Source of the DNA: Dicaeum eximium
Taxonomy: Eukaryota; Chordata; Aves; Passeriformes; Dicaeidae
NCBI GenBank assembly: GCA_013396995.1
Contig: VWZP01009170.1
Span: 765,686 to 829,685, forward strand
Length of the DNA stretch: 64,000 bases
Direction: 5' to 3'
Under the pieces are notes generated by a model. The model was not told where the DNA came from, did no database searches, and worked only from the letters and a program-made list of their open reading frames with translations. Shown in pieces: positions 24,591 through 36,203 of this stretch. A program made the translations under genes and the position numbers. How positions within the stretch are numbered: the first letter of the stretch is position 1; each line of letters opens with the position of its first letter.

Positions 24591-24621
24591 TTTAAATCTC
24601 TACCTCTTTTAAATCTCTACC
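24591..24621. repeat. 14-bp direct repeat, period 17
   Basis: TTTAAATCTCTACC occurs at 24591-24604 and 24608-24621, separated by TCT. A small duplication about 160 bp left of a CR1 copy. Confidence 0.9.
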
Positions 24622-24779
24622 AGTTTAAAGGTATCACCAGTATGTGCTGAAGTGTAGGACTTCAAAATACTCCCTTTTCTTTCCCCTGCCTTTCTGTCCC
24701 ATCATTTGTGTCTTTGTTTTCCCTCTCTAGGTCTACAACGTGAGCTGAAAAACTTGCTCTCATTAAAAATTTTATGAAA

Positions 24780-24930
24780 TCTTCCCCATCCCTGGAAATG
24801 TTCCAGGTCAGGGATGGGGCCCTGAATAACCTGGCCAAGTGGATGGTGTCCCTGCCCATGCCAGGGGGATTGGAATAAGATGTTCTTTAGGGTACCTTCC
24901 AGCCCAAAACATTCCACAATCCTGTGAAAC
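24780..24930 (+). mobile_element. CR1 LINE, short sense-strand 3' end
   Basis: Reads CCCCATCCCTGGAAATGTTC, then TGGTGTCCCTGCCCATGCCAG, GGTACCTTCCAGCCCAAAAC and ATTCCACAATCCTGTGA, which is the sense strand of the CR1 3' untranslated tail. It is cut off on the 5' side about 150 bp from the end. The open frame on the opposite strand (24702-24944) is derived from this element. Confidence 0.92.
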
Positions 24931-24975
24931 ATGGCAATTGCCAAGGTATTGAAGATTAATTAATTGGGGAATTCA

Positions 24976-25026
24976 GTGGAAAGATCTTGCAGGTGTTTTC
25001 CAACTTAAACAATTCTATAATGGTGT
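24976..25026 (+). mobile_element. CR1 LINE, very short 3' tail
   Basis: AAGATCTTGCAGGTGTTTTCCAACTTAAACAATTCTATAATG matches the terminal segment of a second CR1 subfamily in pieces (the GGTCTTTTCCAACCTAAA and ATTCTATGATT blocks). It lies about 45 bp after the previous CR1, in the same orientation, and may be an older copy into or beside which that one inserted. Confidence 0.65.
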
Positions 25027-25917
25027 ATGTCTGAGTTGAATTTGTAAAAAATGTTTTGTTATTATTAATTTCACAAGTAAAAAACGTTAACCTTGGCATG
25101 TCTCCACCTAACTTTCTCTGGTGGACTCCCCTGTAGTGCAAAAACCAAAAGGTTACAGTGCCTTTTTTTTTTTTTAACTTCAGCAGTATCTCTGTTCTCA
25201 TGGTAATGGCCATGGGTTGCCAGTGCTCTGAGTGACAGGAGGAAAAGGTGATGTCTTTGATGCTTTGACAGCTTGGACCTACTTAGCAAGCATCCTACCT
25301 AGAAGATATTCTTTCTTTATTAAGTGCCATGTTTCATTTTGTAGATGACAAATAACTCTGTTGGCCCACGTCTCTGTGGCTTTCCCTGGAGACAGAAAAT
25401 ACAAAATGTTGTGATTTTCTGGAAGCATTTCAATGTCCCATGCACTGATACTAAAGACTGTATAAATCAGGCCTTTTTAATTGCTGGCAAAGTGACACTG
25501 CCATGCCACTAAAGGATGTTCTTTGTTGAGGGGAGAAAAATATGCTTTCTGACTTTAATGGATTGCCTTAAAAATCAACTTAAGGAAGTTAAAAAGAAGA
25601 CAGTCAAAAAAGCTTTGGCAGTCCAAGGAGTGAAATTTAACTGAACTATGGTAGCTTCATTGTCTTAGTTTATGTTCAGGTGCCAGTTACCAGCATGATT
25701 CCAGCAATATGGTTTCATTGATCTCCAAACCCTATTTTTAGTTGATTTAAGTGTTAGTTTGTGGTTGATAAGCCACACTCTTGATGATTCAGTGAACTGT
25801 CATAATGGTCGATCTTGTCTCTGTATCTTTTTATTCCTATTTTCCCATGCCATCCTCTAAAGCCCTGTGAGCACAGAGAGGATCAGCAAAAGATTAAGTG
25901 AGTGACCAACTGTGGAC

Positions 25918-26024
25918 TAGGACCTGATCCAGCAAACCATTAACAGGGGCCTTTTTCATTTACGTCAGTCGTGCACTCCTAAAGGTGAACATATGCTTTG
26001 GTGCTGTAGTGAATCAGCCTGCAA
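25918..26024. repeat. Possible old amniote interspersed repeat (GGACCTGATCCA type)
   Basis: AGGACCTGATCCAGCAAACC, TTTTTCATTTACGTCAGT and ATGCTTTGGTGCTGTAGTGA followed by ATCAGCCTG resemble a dispersed reptile and bird repeat with GGGCCTGATCCAAAGCCCA, TTGACTTCAATGGG and ATGCTTAAGTGCTTTGCTGA blocks. I cannot give a family name with certainty. Confidence 0.4.
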
Positions 26025-27189
26025 GAACATTCCTGAGTTAACATCAGGGCTGTCTCAAAGAGGAAAAAGGTGTTTTTTTCCTTAGCAGTGCTGATTCAGT
26101 GGTGTCCAGCAGAGCATTTTGGAGACACTACCTGAAAATCATTTTAGCTTTTATTGCAGGAGAAGAAAATCTGGCCTATTTCATTGTAGATAATAAAATC
26201 AGACTTAACATGAAATTTAGGAAGAGGTGCTTGTATGTGGCATGGACAAATGCTGCTCTCTCCTTGGTTGAAGCTTGTGAAATTACTACATCCAAAGTTT
26301 AGAGGCTAATGAGAGTTTCCTGCTGTTTGTGGTTGGAGCCATGCTTCTGCAGAGAAGTAAGACTGTCCAAAATACTTACCTAGTCCTCATCTGAATTAAA
26401 TGTTCTGCTTTATAATAGCAATAAAGTTGTATGTGTGAGTTGGTATAGAAAGGATTATTCAAAGCATAAAGATTAAAAATAAATTCCTTCTCAAATGTTT
26501 GTAAGAACCCCGACCACAGATATCAAGGTGGCTTTAATGTTTCCACATCGTTACAGGTGGTAGTTTGCAAATGCACCAAAACAAGAGAATTACATGTGTA
26601 AAGTGAAATGTTTGACTATTATTTGAAGGTAATGTAGAAACAGAATAGTGGATGATCCATCACAAGGTTGGCTTTGTCATTACCAGTTCGATATTGGGAA
26701 GCTCTAGAATCCTAGAAAGTTATGGCTGTTTAGGAAAACCTTACTTTTATCCTGTATGTGAAATATTTATGCTGATGACTTAACTGCTTGAAACTAGTCC
26801 AGTTCTTCTTTCAAAACTGAAACTCTTAAAGACCAGATTTCAAGAATAGAAATACCAGCTTACACAAGGGCTACTTTGCAACTTAGAAGAAAAAGAAGCA
26901 TAAAATGGTATGAAGATACAATTCTGCATATAAAAACAATCTTAATATCAAGTTTGTATAGTTTATATAAAAATGATGGCTTCCTAGAAGGGTGGTACCT
27001 TTGTACTTTGATAAAAATAGCATTATATAGTGAGTTAATCTTGCAAAGGGGATTTTTTGAAACAGCACTTGAGAAGGCCATGGGAAAAGAATCCAAGTGG
27101 AGAGGTGGCATTAGATATTGGATTTCTTTTTGCCATTCAGGTAGAAGATGGCAATTAATGCAGTCATCTTGATTTTTTTGCATTTAGTC

Positions 27190-27440
27190 ACTCAGCATAA
27201 AGCATGAAGCTCCCAATTCAAGCCTGCACAGAGCGGGTGATTGCTTCGTATTATGCTGAATAAGGCTGTTTCTGAACTGAGACTGCATCTAATCAGCACA
27301 GAGTGGGCTGACTTCACACCAGTTATTGAAAACACATTTTCATAAGTCTTCTTTCCTGATAAATAGCCAGCCAGAATTCTCTTTTATGTTGTAGTATGCA
27401 TTGCTATTGAGAAATGTTTAGCGATGCATGTATAATGCCA
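27190..27440. promoter_or_regulatory. Possible conserved non-coding element
   Basis: A repeat-free stretch with a duplicated word, GCACAGAGCGGGTGA (27227-27241) and GCACAGAGTGGGCTGA (27297-27312), and several AT-core words (CATAAAGCATGAA, GTATTATGCTGAATAA, TCTAATCAGC). The pattern is suggestive only. Confidence 0.2.
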
Positions 27441-30400
27441 ACCATACAAACACGGGTTTGTAGTATTTCTTAGCATATGTGTTAGGAATTCTTGAAGTTA
27501 TCTCAGTCCTACAGTGTATCTGTGCTGAGCAAAGTGTGGCTGGGGGCCAAATCCATTTTACAGCTATCCAAAACAGTCTTGTGACCAATCAATCAAGTTT
27601 ACACTTATAAAATGCCCATAGTATAAGCACCTAAGGCACTGTGCCTGATTCATGTGAAAATAAATACGATGTCCTATCTCTGAATGGTGAAATCAGGTGG
27701 AATTAGACATGTTCCTCTGAGGTTGTAGTAGATAAAGGAAGCTGGTTCTGTAGGAGGAGATGATTAACACGTGGTACAAGTGCACATAACTTGTAAGGGC
27801 AGTCGCACTTTTGAGATGTGGATGGAAAATTGATTGAATGTCTGAAGGGAATGAAAGGGTACTGAATAAGATGGTTTTATAAATGAGACACAGTCAGGCT
27901 GCTGAGACTTCTTCTGCAAATTGCTGTTTAGCCTTGTGGAGGAGGCTCCTCCCTCACAAACACAACTCCACAAGGTTCAGTTGTTTCTAAAATTTACTTG
28001 CTGTTCATAAGAGTGGACAGCCCTGAGGCTTACTGGTTTTTGCAATAAGCACATTGCAGATTGGTCAAGTATGCACTTGGCAGTATTTTTTTTTAAAGAA
28101 AAGAGATGACCTCCATGTCATGAATGAGAAATTTATTTTTAAAAAAAATGGGGGCAAAACCCCTACCATACATAGTATCTCTGGATACTGCAGTTTATTT
28201 AAGAACCAACAAGATAAAAGGCTGTTACCCTGTTTGATGATTTGTGCCCTTCCCTGCAAGGATGATCTTGGCCATAAGAGCTGAGACTGAGTCAGGTTCA
28301 GTCAGGTAGCTGCTGATATCTGCCCCCATGCATGAACCATCTTCCCTTTCTTCTTCCCACTTCCCAGGCCTCTCATTTTCCCAGTGTAACAGTCCCATGT
28401 GCAGAACATGTGAGCCACCTCCCAGTTTTCAGTTCTGTCTCGTGTTCATACCAGCTGCAGCTAGCGAGCAGCAGGTTTGTGTTTGAGCATTCAAAAGTTC
28501 AGTTGTGCTGCCCCCAATTATCTGCCACCCATTAGCTGTTGCAACTTAAGTGACTTTTTTTTTTTTTTTTCTTTTTTGCCAACACCACCCCAGCACTCAG
28601 CTATTAGTAGGCTGCTGGTGCAGCTCCCAGCATCCCGCTGCTCTGTGTGTGTCACAGCGGGAGCAATCCAAAGAAAGCAGCATTTTTTGAGAAGGGGTGA
28701 AACGGTTTAGACAGTGTAGAATTTATTCCAATACATGAATCCAGTATTTAAATGTGCAGGTAGACAAAATTGCTTCCTGTTCTGCTAATCCTTTGCAGGA
28801 TAATTTACAGCCTTCTGGAACTTCATTTCTAGTCTTTTCAGCTTTCAGTTGATAAAGATGCAAAAAAACCAGACATGTACAAAAGGACTGTATATAGCGT
28901 ATAATTCATTTCGTAGAGCTGGGACATCTAGCTGAATGTGCCATTGATTTACCCTGGCACTAATTCCTAGTGAGTAGCTCATTTTGAAAGTAGCTACAAG
29001 TTGGCATATTTGCAGGAGCATTGAATTCTGGCATGCAGTCACTGTTGTATTAAAAACATGATGTGCAGTGAGTCTGGAGAGCCTTTGAAAGTGAGATCTC
29101 AATAGAAGCTGAGTTGTATTGTTACTCTCAGTGCATACAGTGTAAAAACACCCCAAGAGGAGTAAGCTATATATGTTACCAATGGTGTGCAGTTTAGGGA
29201 ATGGATTTTTTCTTTCAAAATGTGTCAGTGATGTTGTGTTTATTAAAAAATGGTTCTCAAAGCCACTTTAAAGTCCACATGGTATCTGTTATGATTGCCT
29301 TAATAACAATAGCATAATTATGTGTATTATATCCTTACAGGATTGAATGTGCAACAAACATTGCTTGTGAGCAGCAAGTTTTTATGAGATGACAGCTGTT
29401 TTAGAACCAAAATTATAGCTTATTTATTGCGTGTATGCATTTGGGCTGGGCGAAAAATAGCAAAAGAATGAAATCTGCTAAAGGACTATTTCTCACTAAG
29501 TGTTATTTTGCAATAAAAAGGCTGGTTGTATTCTAAATGAACAATAAGAATGGGTTGGTTGGAAATAACATATTTCTGTAAATTAAGATGTTTCAAAAGG
29601 ATGCAGAATGTACCGACTATCAAGGGTTTTTTTCCCTTTCCTTGGATGAGAAAGGGGACCTCCTTCAGAATTGGATGACTTTGCTCGGTAGTGGGAAGCT
29701 GTAGTGGAAAAGATGAGGGATGAGTAATCATCCCCTTTGTAAAGCAAGGCTGGGCATGGCCTGGGTGGGAACAGAGGGGAGAAAAGGGAGGAGCTGTTGA
29801 AGGCTGATTATTTTTTTGGATCTTGTAATGGGAAGTCTCTGTGCCCTGGTCTGGCAGGGCCAGTGCTGGCCTTGTACTGGTACCCCAAGCATTACATACA
29901 AGAGTGAGTTGAGTTGAAAGGATTGGTTGCAAGAAGGTTAACTCTAGACTAGGGTTCTCTTTTCTCCATTTTCCTTGCCTTTTCCAAAGGTCTGCCTGTC
30001 TGAAGGAGTGGCAAGTACAATAGCACTGAAAAATGTGAGGTACCTCAAGCCTTTAGCACTGTGTGATCACTGTATTAGAAATAATGGTCAGGGATTTAGG
30101 ATAAGTTGCAAAAAATAAATCCATTGTGAAAATTAGTCTTTTAATTGAAAGTTAGTTTTCTACTGGTATTTACTTGTCAGAGAAAGGTGTGTCAGTTACA
30201 GTTCTTAGGAACTTGTTAAAGGTTACACAAAATCTACAGTGTTAGCTTGCACATTGTTATTTGCAGAGACTGTCACCTTCTCAGGGAATTTGGGAAATGC
30301 AAGGTGGGAACTTGTAAAGCTGTATTGAGGAGGCTGGGGGGGAGGAGTTCAGGTGGGTGTCTTCATTCGTGCAGATGAGCTGGAGTGGGGTTTGCAAGAA

Positions 30401-33400
30401 GAAGAAAAGGTACATGCAGTACAAATGAACAGGCATTTCGTAACGAGGCTTATGAAGCATTAAAATTCAGGCACAGCTTCTGTGCAAACACAAACCAAGG
30501 CTCTTGCATATACAGAAAGAAACTCTCACTCTGTGTAAACAATCTTGGCACAAAGGGAGTTTTCAAAATACTATAAGGTTGTTAAAAAGTGGTTCCCTGG
30601 CGTAAATGAATGTAAAATTTCTGGTGTGTGCTGTGGGTGATTGTCCCATTGCTTGAGTCTCACGGAGATCTAAAACTGGGAGTAAGAGTGACAGCTCAGC
30701 TTTACCCTGTGGTGGTACTGTGCCAGCACTATTGGACAAATTCCCTCTAACACAGGAGAAAGGTTGATCAGAAATAAACTAGGCTACAAAGAGCAACTTC
30801 AGCAGTTCCAAAAATCCTGAGTGCCATGAGAGAAAACCAACAGTGGATAGAAATTGTGTGTAATCCCTGCTTAGGCTGCAGGTCTCATTCCTGCAGGTGC
30901 CTGTGACTGAAGGGCTGTTGCCTAAAAGGTTTCTGGGTTGTGTATTTTAAAAAAACCAAGGTGGGGTGATGGAGAATAGGAGAATTCAGGAAACAACAAG
31001 GCTTTGAGTTGCTTGGAGGTATCACTGCTGAGGATCAGAGCTCAGGGGCTGGGCTCAGGCTGCATCCACCTTGAGGTTTTTCCAAATTTCAGCTCTCTAA
31101 TGCCTTACCAGCATTTGCTTTACTTGGATACAACTGCATGCAAGGTGGGGGGCTTGGTTTCAAGAAGTTTTTCTGGGAGCTGCAGCCATGGCAAGAGAAG
31201 GGCTGTAGAAGATGGGGTGTGTGGCCCTGTCACAGGCACAGGTGCTGCAGAAAAGCCTTCCCTGAGCTGCTCTCCCGTGGCTCTGCTGCTGCTTGTCACC
31301 TGGGACCCCTGGGGACTGCACAGGGCCAGCAAATCCTCAGGAGTCGCCAGCTGTGCGCTGCTGGTGCCTTCCCAGCATCAAAACAAGTGTCTGCTTGGAA
31401 ATCCAGTGGCAGAGAGTTCATGTGCTCTGACAGTCGACATGGGCACAGGAAAGATCTCTCTTCTTTAGAGCAGGGATATTTCCACATGGCCTTGTGGGAA
31501 AAAGTACTGTGTGATGGCTTCCTTTGAAAATGCTTTGTAAACTCAGAATCCTTCCCTGCTGTGTAACAAAACAAAACAGATTTAGGTTTGTTGTTTTCTT
31601 TTTTTTTTTCATTTTCAGGTACATTTTAGACATAGAGGTATGCCAGATCCTTTGAATGGCAAATACTGGCAGATTGGATCATATCTCTTTTGTGATAGAA
31701 ATAATTGTCAACCCTGTGAAACAGTGATGTTAGCTATTTATGCAGTGAGAGTTGTGTTTAAGTAGCTGTAAATTGTGTAGCTCTTGTTAATCTCTCTGAA
31801 AAAAATAAGCCAAATAAAATGCAGTAGAGTTTTATGGTCTTGGATTTTAGTCTGTGGCTGCATCATTTTTTATTTTTATCAGAGCTATGAAATGCTTGTT
31901 GGGCTCATAATTTGATGGAAATACTTTGTAAAATAGTAAGCAGGTTATACAGTTTTGTCTGTTGTCTCTGATGTGATTTAAAGCAGTTTTAACAAAACAT
32001 TTTACAGATTTCCAGAGCTTATTACCTAATGCATTGAATAACAGATGGAAAGAAATTATACAAGTATAATGGCTGATCCCATTGGGACCAGGCTGCAGGA
32101 TCTTTCAAACGTGTGTATCCTAAGTATAATTGAAGGTGTAATTTCGAGGCACAAATCCTCATTCCAATTGGCTTTTGTTTGGAAAATTTCTACTGAACTC
32201 CAGAATGCCTTACACAGAAATCCAACAGATTAGGTTATATTAGACAGGAAAGGTGTTTATTTCTTTTCTTTAACAGTAATGTCAACAGGTTTTCCAGTGG
32301 CCTGGAAGCTTGTTTGCAATTTAAAGGACTGGAGGACTGCTTTTCCTTTAGGAGAAGGTTGTGTGATCAAGTGCTGAGTTCTGATGGAAAGAGAGTTGTA
32401 GCTGATGGGGAATTTCTGCTTCTAGGGGAAAAACTCAAAACTGGCTTAGCGTGACATGGTTGGATCTAAAACAGCTTCCTAGTTCTGATTTTTAGCTAGC
32501 ATAAGCTTGTATTTAAAGAAAAAAAAATGTATATCTAGAACAAAATGTTATACTGAAACTGAAAAGTAAGACATTTTTTTCTGTTTCCAGAAATGAGTTG
32601 CAGAAGCTTGTGACTGTCTTTTGGCTTTTTTCCACTTCAAAATATTAAGGGATTTAGATGTGGGATATTTGGCATAACAGAAAATACAATTCCAGCCGAA
32701 TTCTAGTCTCTGCAAAGCAGTCAGATAAAAGATTGTAATTTTGATTTTAAGTTTTTAAAGTTCAGACCTTGTAAGGTGCATGTTATAAAGCATCATAGAA
32801 GCATTTTCTGGTTGGGTGTTACAATGAGATTTGAGGCAATAAATTGTGTTACTTAAAGAAGTTTTGGATTCTAAGCAAAATAATACATCTCCAAGGTGAT
32901 GTGCAGGTTTGCTGGATTCTACCAACATTAGTTTGGCACTGTGAATATTTGTGGTACTTTTTTCTGTCCTGAGTTTCCAATGTAGGAGGTACTCCAAGAC
33001 ATTATACATGTGGTTACTGCACTGTTGCTGTTTCTCTTTCTCTTGCTTGAAGCTGGTGTTTGGGAGTGAACAAACCATCTGTTGTGATGAATCTATTGAA
33101 GAATTAATTTAGGAAACAGTCAGTCTTTCAGAGTTATTTTTAATGATGGAAATGACTCAAGAATGAAGAAAAATATTGCTGATTACATCTATCCCAAATG
33201 CTGTAGGTGTGTAATGCCATTTATTACAGGTCTTGCTAGGATTCCCACTTCAGCTGGAGGATGTCCCTTCACTTAACTGGACACTGAGTCTACTAAGACT
33301 AAACACTTAGAACTCTCTTTCACCCTCTTGGCATCTGAGCAGCATCTGCAAACTCTGTGGTGGTGGAAATGGGCTGAAAAATATGGTGTGCCACAGCAAC

Positions 33401-35994
33401 CCTTTATGCCAACAGGAAAGGACATGCAGTGGAATCAGAACAGATATGTTGAAAAAACCAGTATTTAATCTGTAGTAAGAGACCCTTGCACTGAGCTAGG
33501 ATAATTTCAAAGGTGTTACAGTATTTTTCCCTCTTTGATTTTTAACTCCCAAACATTGCAGTGAAAGTGTATGTTATATAAATTGCACTGGATGTCAGAA
33601 ATCAGTGTTCAGGTGAATATTCTAATACCAAAGCTCATTTCGTCTTAAATCTGGGAGTGTATCATGAAGAATTTTGGTAGAAGGTGTGGAATAATGTTGC
33701 TGTGGTGTAACACACATACCAGAAGGGATTTGCATCAAAATGCTGGTAACCAAGAAGAGCAAAGAATTTTCCTTTGCTAATTTCCAGTATCAGAGATGTT
33801 CTAACATGGATTAGACAACCCACTGGGGAGAAGAGCCTGCCTGACACAATACAGGCTGAATATTGCTTTGGGATCAAATCAACACCTCTCTTTCTTTCAA
33901 TAAACATATATTTTAAAAAAAAAAGTAAAGTACAGTATAAAATTATCTGGTTTGTTTTGCTTTCAAATGAATGCCAAAAGTAAAACTTCAACAACTTTGG
34001 TGAGTCATTTAATGATTAGAATCATCCATTCAGTTGAAATAGCATTCTGCTTTAAAGCCTGTTTTTAAATCTAACCTGTTCAGGCTAGAAAGGAGCTTGA
34101 AAATAAAACAACATCAGAATCTTAATGTTGCAGACGAACACGTACATGTTCCCACTGAGCAATTCTGCTGCTTAAATATTCTTTGCTCTTCCGGTTGTGT
34201 ATCTGCCTGTAGTCTTCAGGACAATTCCTTGGAGATCAAGGAGTCAAGCCAACCAACACAAATACAGAAGTGTTGACAGCAGAGCAGAAATCTGCCTCTT
34301 TGCAATCTGAATCTTGGGTTTGCCTGAGTTTCAGTGTTGTGCAAAAGCCTGGAGCATGGGGCTCTGAGCACTGGGTTGAGTTGCTCATTTTCCTGAGCAG
34401 AACATTAACATAAAAGTCCAAAACCATATCTTAAACTAATGCACTCCTTTTATAATTCTTATTTACTTATTGCTAGTTGATTAGACTGTTTGTATTGGTT
34501 TGACTCACAAGACTAATTTTAATTATTAATGTGTTTCTTTCTGTTTCTTATTATTTCATTTGGTGATTGGAGTATTTTTGCTTTGAAAAAAGGTGTGGAT
34601 GCCATACATATTTTTTTAAAAATAGATTTTTTTAACTGTGTTCATTACATTGACTTTGCCAGAGAGGTTGATAGGTCTAAAATTTTGGGGAAAGACAAGT
34701 CATCATAGCCTTTTTTCAAAAGATTAAACACAGAATTTTGGTTTTATATTTAATATACTCAAAATAAATTGCATATTCATGGCATCAGCTATTAATGAAG
34801 AAGAGTTGCACAAATTAAAATATGTTTATAAAAATTAATATTTTTATTGAAATATACCTGTCTTTATATGCTATTTCATGTCTAAAATTGAACATAAATA
34901 TTCAAGTAAAGTTCTTTAATATGTTAAAATTCTACGTATGTGAAAGTCTTTACCTCATACTTGTCAGATGAAATTTGTTTCCTGCAATAGGAAAATAATA
35001 GGAGTTTTCTTAATTAATGTACATTTTCATATTCAAATTCATTTGTTCTCATTTTGTCATCAGTTAAAAGAGAGGTTGTAGAGACAAGTTGCATACCTGT
35101 ATGCCAGGATGATCAGGTCAAAAAGCAGTGATTAATAAAGTCTTTTTGCTATAAATATATTCCAGACAATTCCATCTATTTTGTTCTCATCAGAATCCAA
35201 TTATAGCAAATACTTGCTTTACCCAAGATCCTCTGTTCTCCAAGAGCCCTTCAGCATTACTTGTAGCACTACCTGGAAATACTAATGAATTTAAAAGTAC
35301 CAAAAGAATTTAAGCTGATTACATTTAGTGCCTTTTTTCTTCTGAAGGTGTCTCAGGCTCACTTGTCTTTCCTTAAGTGGAGCATTTCTGGAGATTTTCC
35401 ATTTGCATACTTTGCATGTGATGCCTTCCAGGATACTGCCTGCACCATTGACAATCTGCAAATTAGAAAAGAAGCAGCATTATGTCAAAGATGGAAAAGA
35501 TGTGAAAATATATTTAATGCAATCGCTATACATAAGGCATGTAGCAAAAAAGTCTGCTGAGGGAAGGTCAGTGGTGAGCTCATGTCTGTGGAATTTTGGG
35601 TAGGGATATACAAAATGCTGTGAATGCTCCCCACCTCTCTCAGCTGGAGAGATCAATGCTACAGCAAACCTTTGTACAACCTTCTTGTTGGAAACATAAA
35701 GATTTTGCCTTAAGGTGAAACCATTATTTCCAAAACTTTGTGAAGAATTAAAAAGGTGAATTACTAATGGTATAAATGGTTGGCTGAAATGGTTTTGGTG
35801 TGCAAAGTGGCAGATGTCATGTCATTATGTTGAACACAGCTTGGGAAAGCCAAGGACTGTAAGCATTTTACATTCTGAATAAGTTATTAAGAAGTGTAAT
35901 AAAAAAAAAAAACTTCTAACACCTGCATAAATAGAGCCGGTGCCAGGTTCGAAGTGTGCAGGAGCCAGACTTGCTGTGCAATGAGTACAAGGCA
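27441..35994. other. Gene-free interval
   Basis: Two of the longest frames in the window lie here: 29486-29932 on - (148 codons) and 31004-31468 on + (154 codons, in a GC-rich patch also open in another + frame). Neither looks like a known protein. A GAACA...TGTTC inverted half-site pair (34137-34152, 6-nt spacing) and very AT-rich DNA at 34.5-35.2 kb are the only other points. Confidence 0.5.
28555..28577. repeat. Poly-T run, one interruption
   Basis: Sixteen T, then CTTTTTT. Low complexity. Confidence 0.9.
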
Positions 35995-36092
35995 TGTGAA
36001 ACTTGCTGCCAAATGGTATTGCAGTTGCTGATGATTTAAGGAGAGTCTGGATGAGTTCATGGATGAGAAAGTCATTGGGGATTATTTAGAAA
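35995..36092 (+). mobile_element. Possible ancient CR1/L3-like 3' untranslated fragment
   Basis: AAACTTGCTGCCAAATGG, GAGAGTCTGGATGAGTTCA, TGGATGAGAAAGTCATTGGG and GATTATTTAG recall the reptile and amniote CR1-type 3' untranslated segment (CTTGCCAGAGGATGTTG, then GATAAGTTCATGGAGGA, CCATCAATGGCTATTAG). The match is by eye and the fragment is short. Confidence 0.4.
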
Positions 36093-36140
36093 CCAAAGGC
36101 AACTGAAAGCATGTGCAGTATTAAGAAGAGTAACTGTATT

Positions 36141-36203
36141 TTGTGCTTGGTTATCCTGGGAATATTGGGGATATCCTTGGGAATATTGTGCTTGGTTATC
36201 CTG
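36141..36203. repeat. Small nested tandem duplication
   Basis: TTGTGCTTGGTTATCCTG occurs at 36141-36158 and 36186-36203 (45 bp apart). Inside, GGGAATATTG occurs at 36158-36167 and 36179-36188 (21 bp apart). This indicates two small duplication steps, just right of the ancient CR1-like fragment. Confidence 0.9.

Larger units (their letters stand above)
21601..24779. other. Gene-free interval, GC-richer from 22.7 to 24.3 kb
   Basis: Two poly-T runs (22.05 and 22.21 kb) are followed by about 1.5 kb of higher GC carrying many overlapping frames of 60-123 codons on both strands (for example 23178-23549 on -, 23937-24275 on +). None resembles a known protein, and frames open on both strands at once point to base composition rather than selection. 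Confidence 0.5.

Noticed and set aside
29486..29932. 148-codon frame on the - strand
   Set aside because: No recognisable family or motif; Pro/Ser/Thr-rich part followed by AT-rich residues.
31004..31468. 154-codon open frame, the longest in the window
   Set aside because: GC-rich patch also open in another frame; no domain, no splice or promoter context, residue make-up typical of random GC-rich DNA.
34598..34612. GTGGATGCCATA, which could read V-D-A-I as in the macro-domain segment before NAAN
   Set aside because: The next bases give His-Ile-Phe then Leu/Lys from a T/A run, not VNAA. There is no GRGD-like sequence before it and no donor after it.
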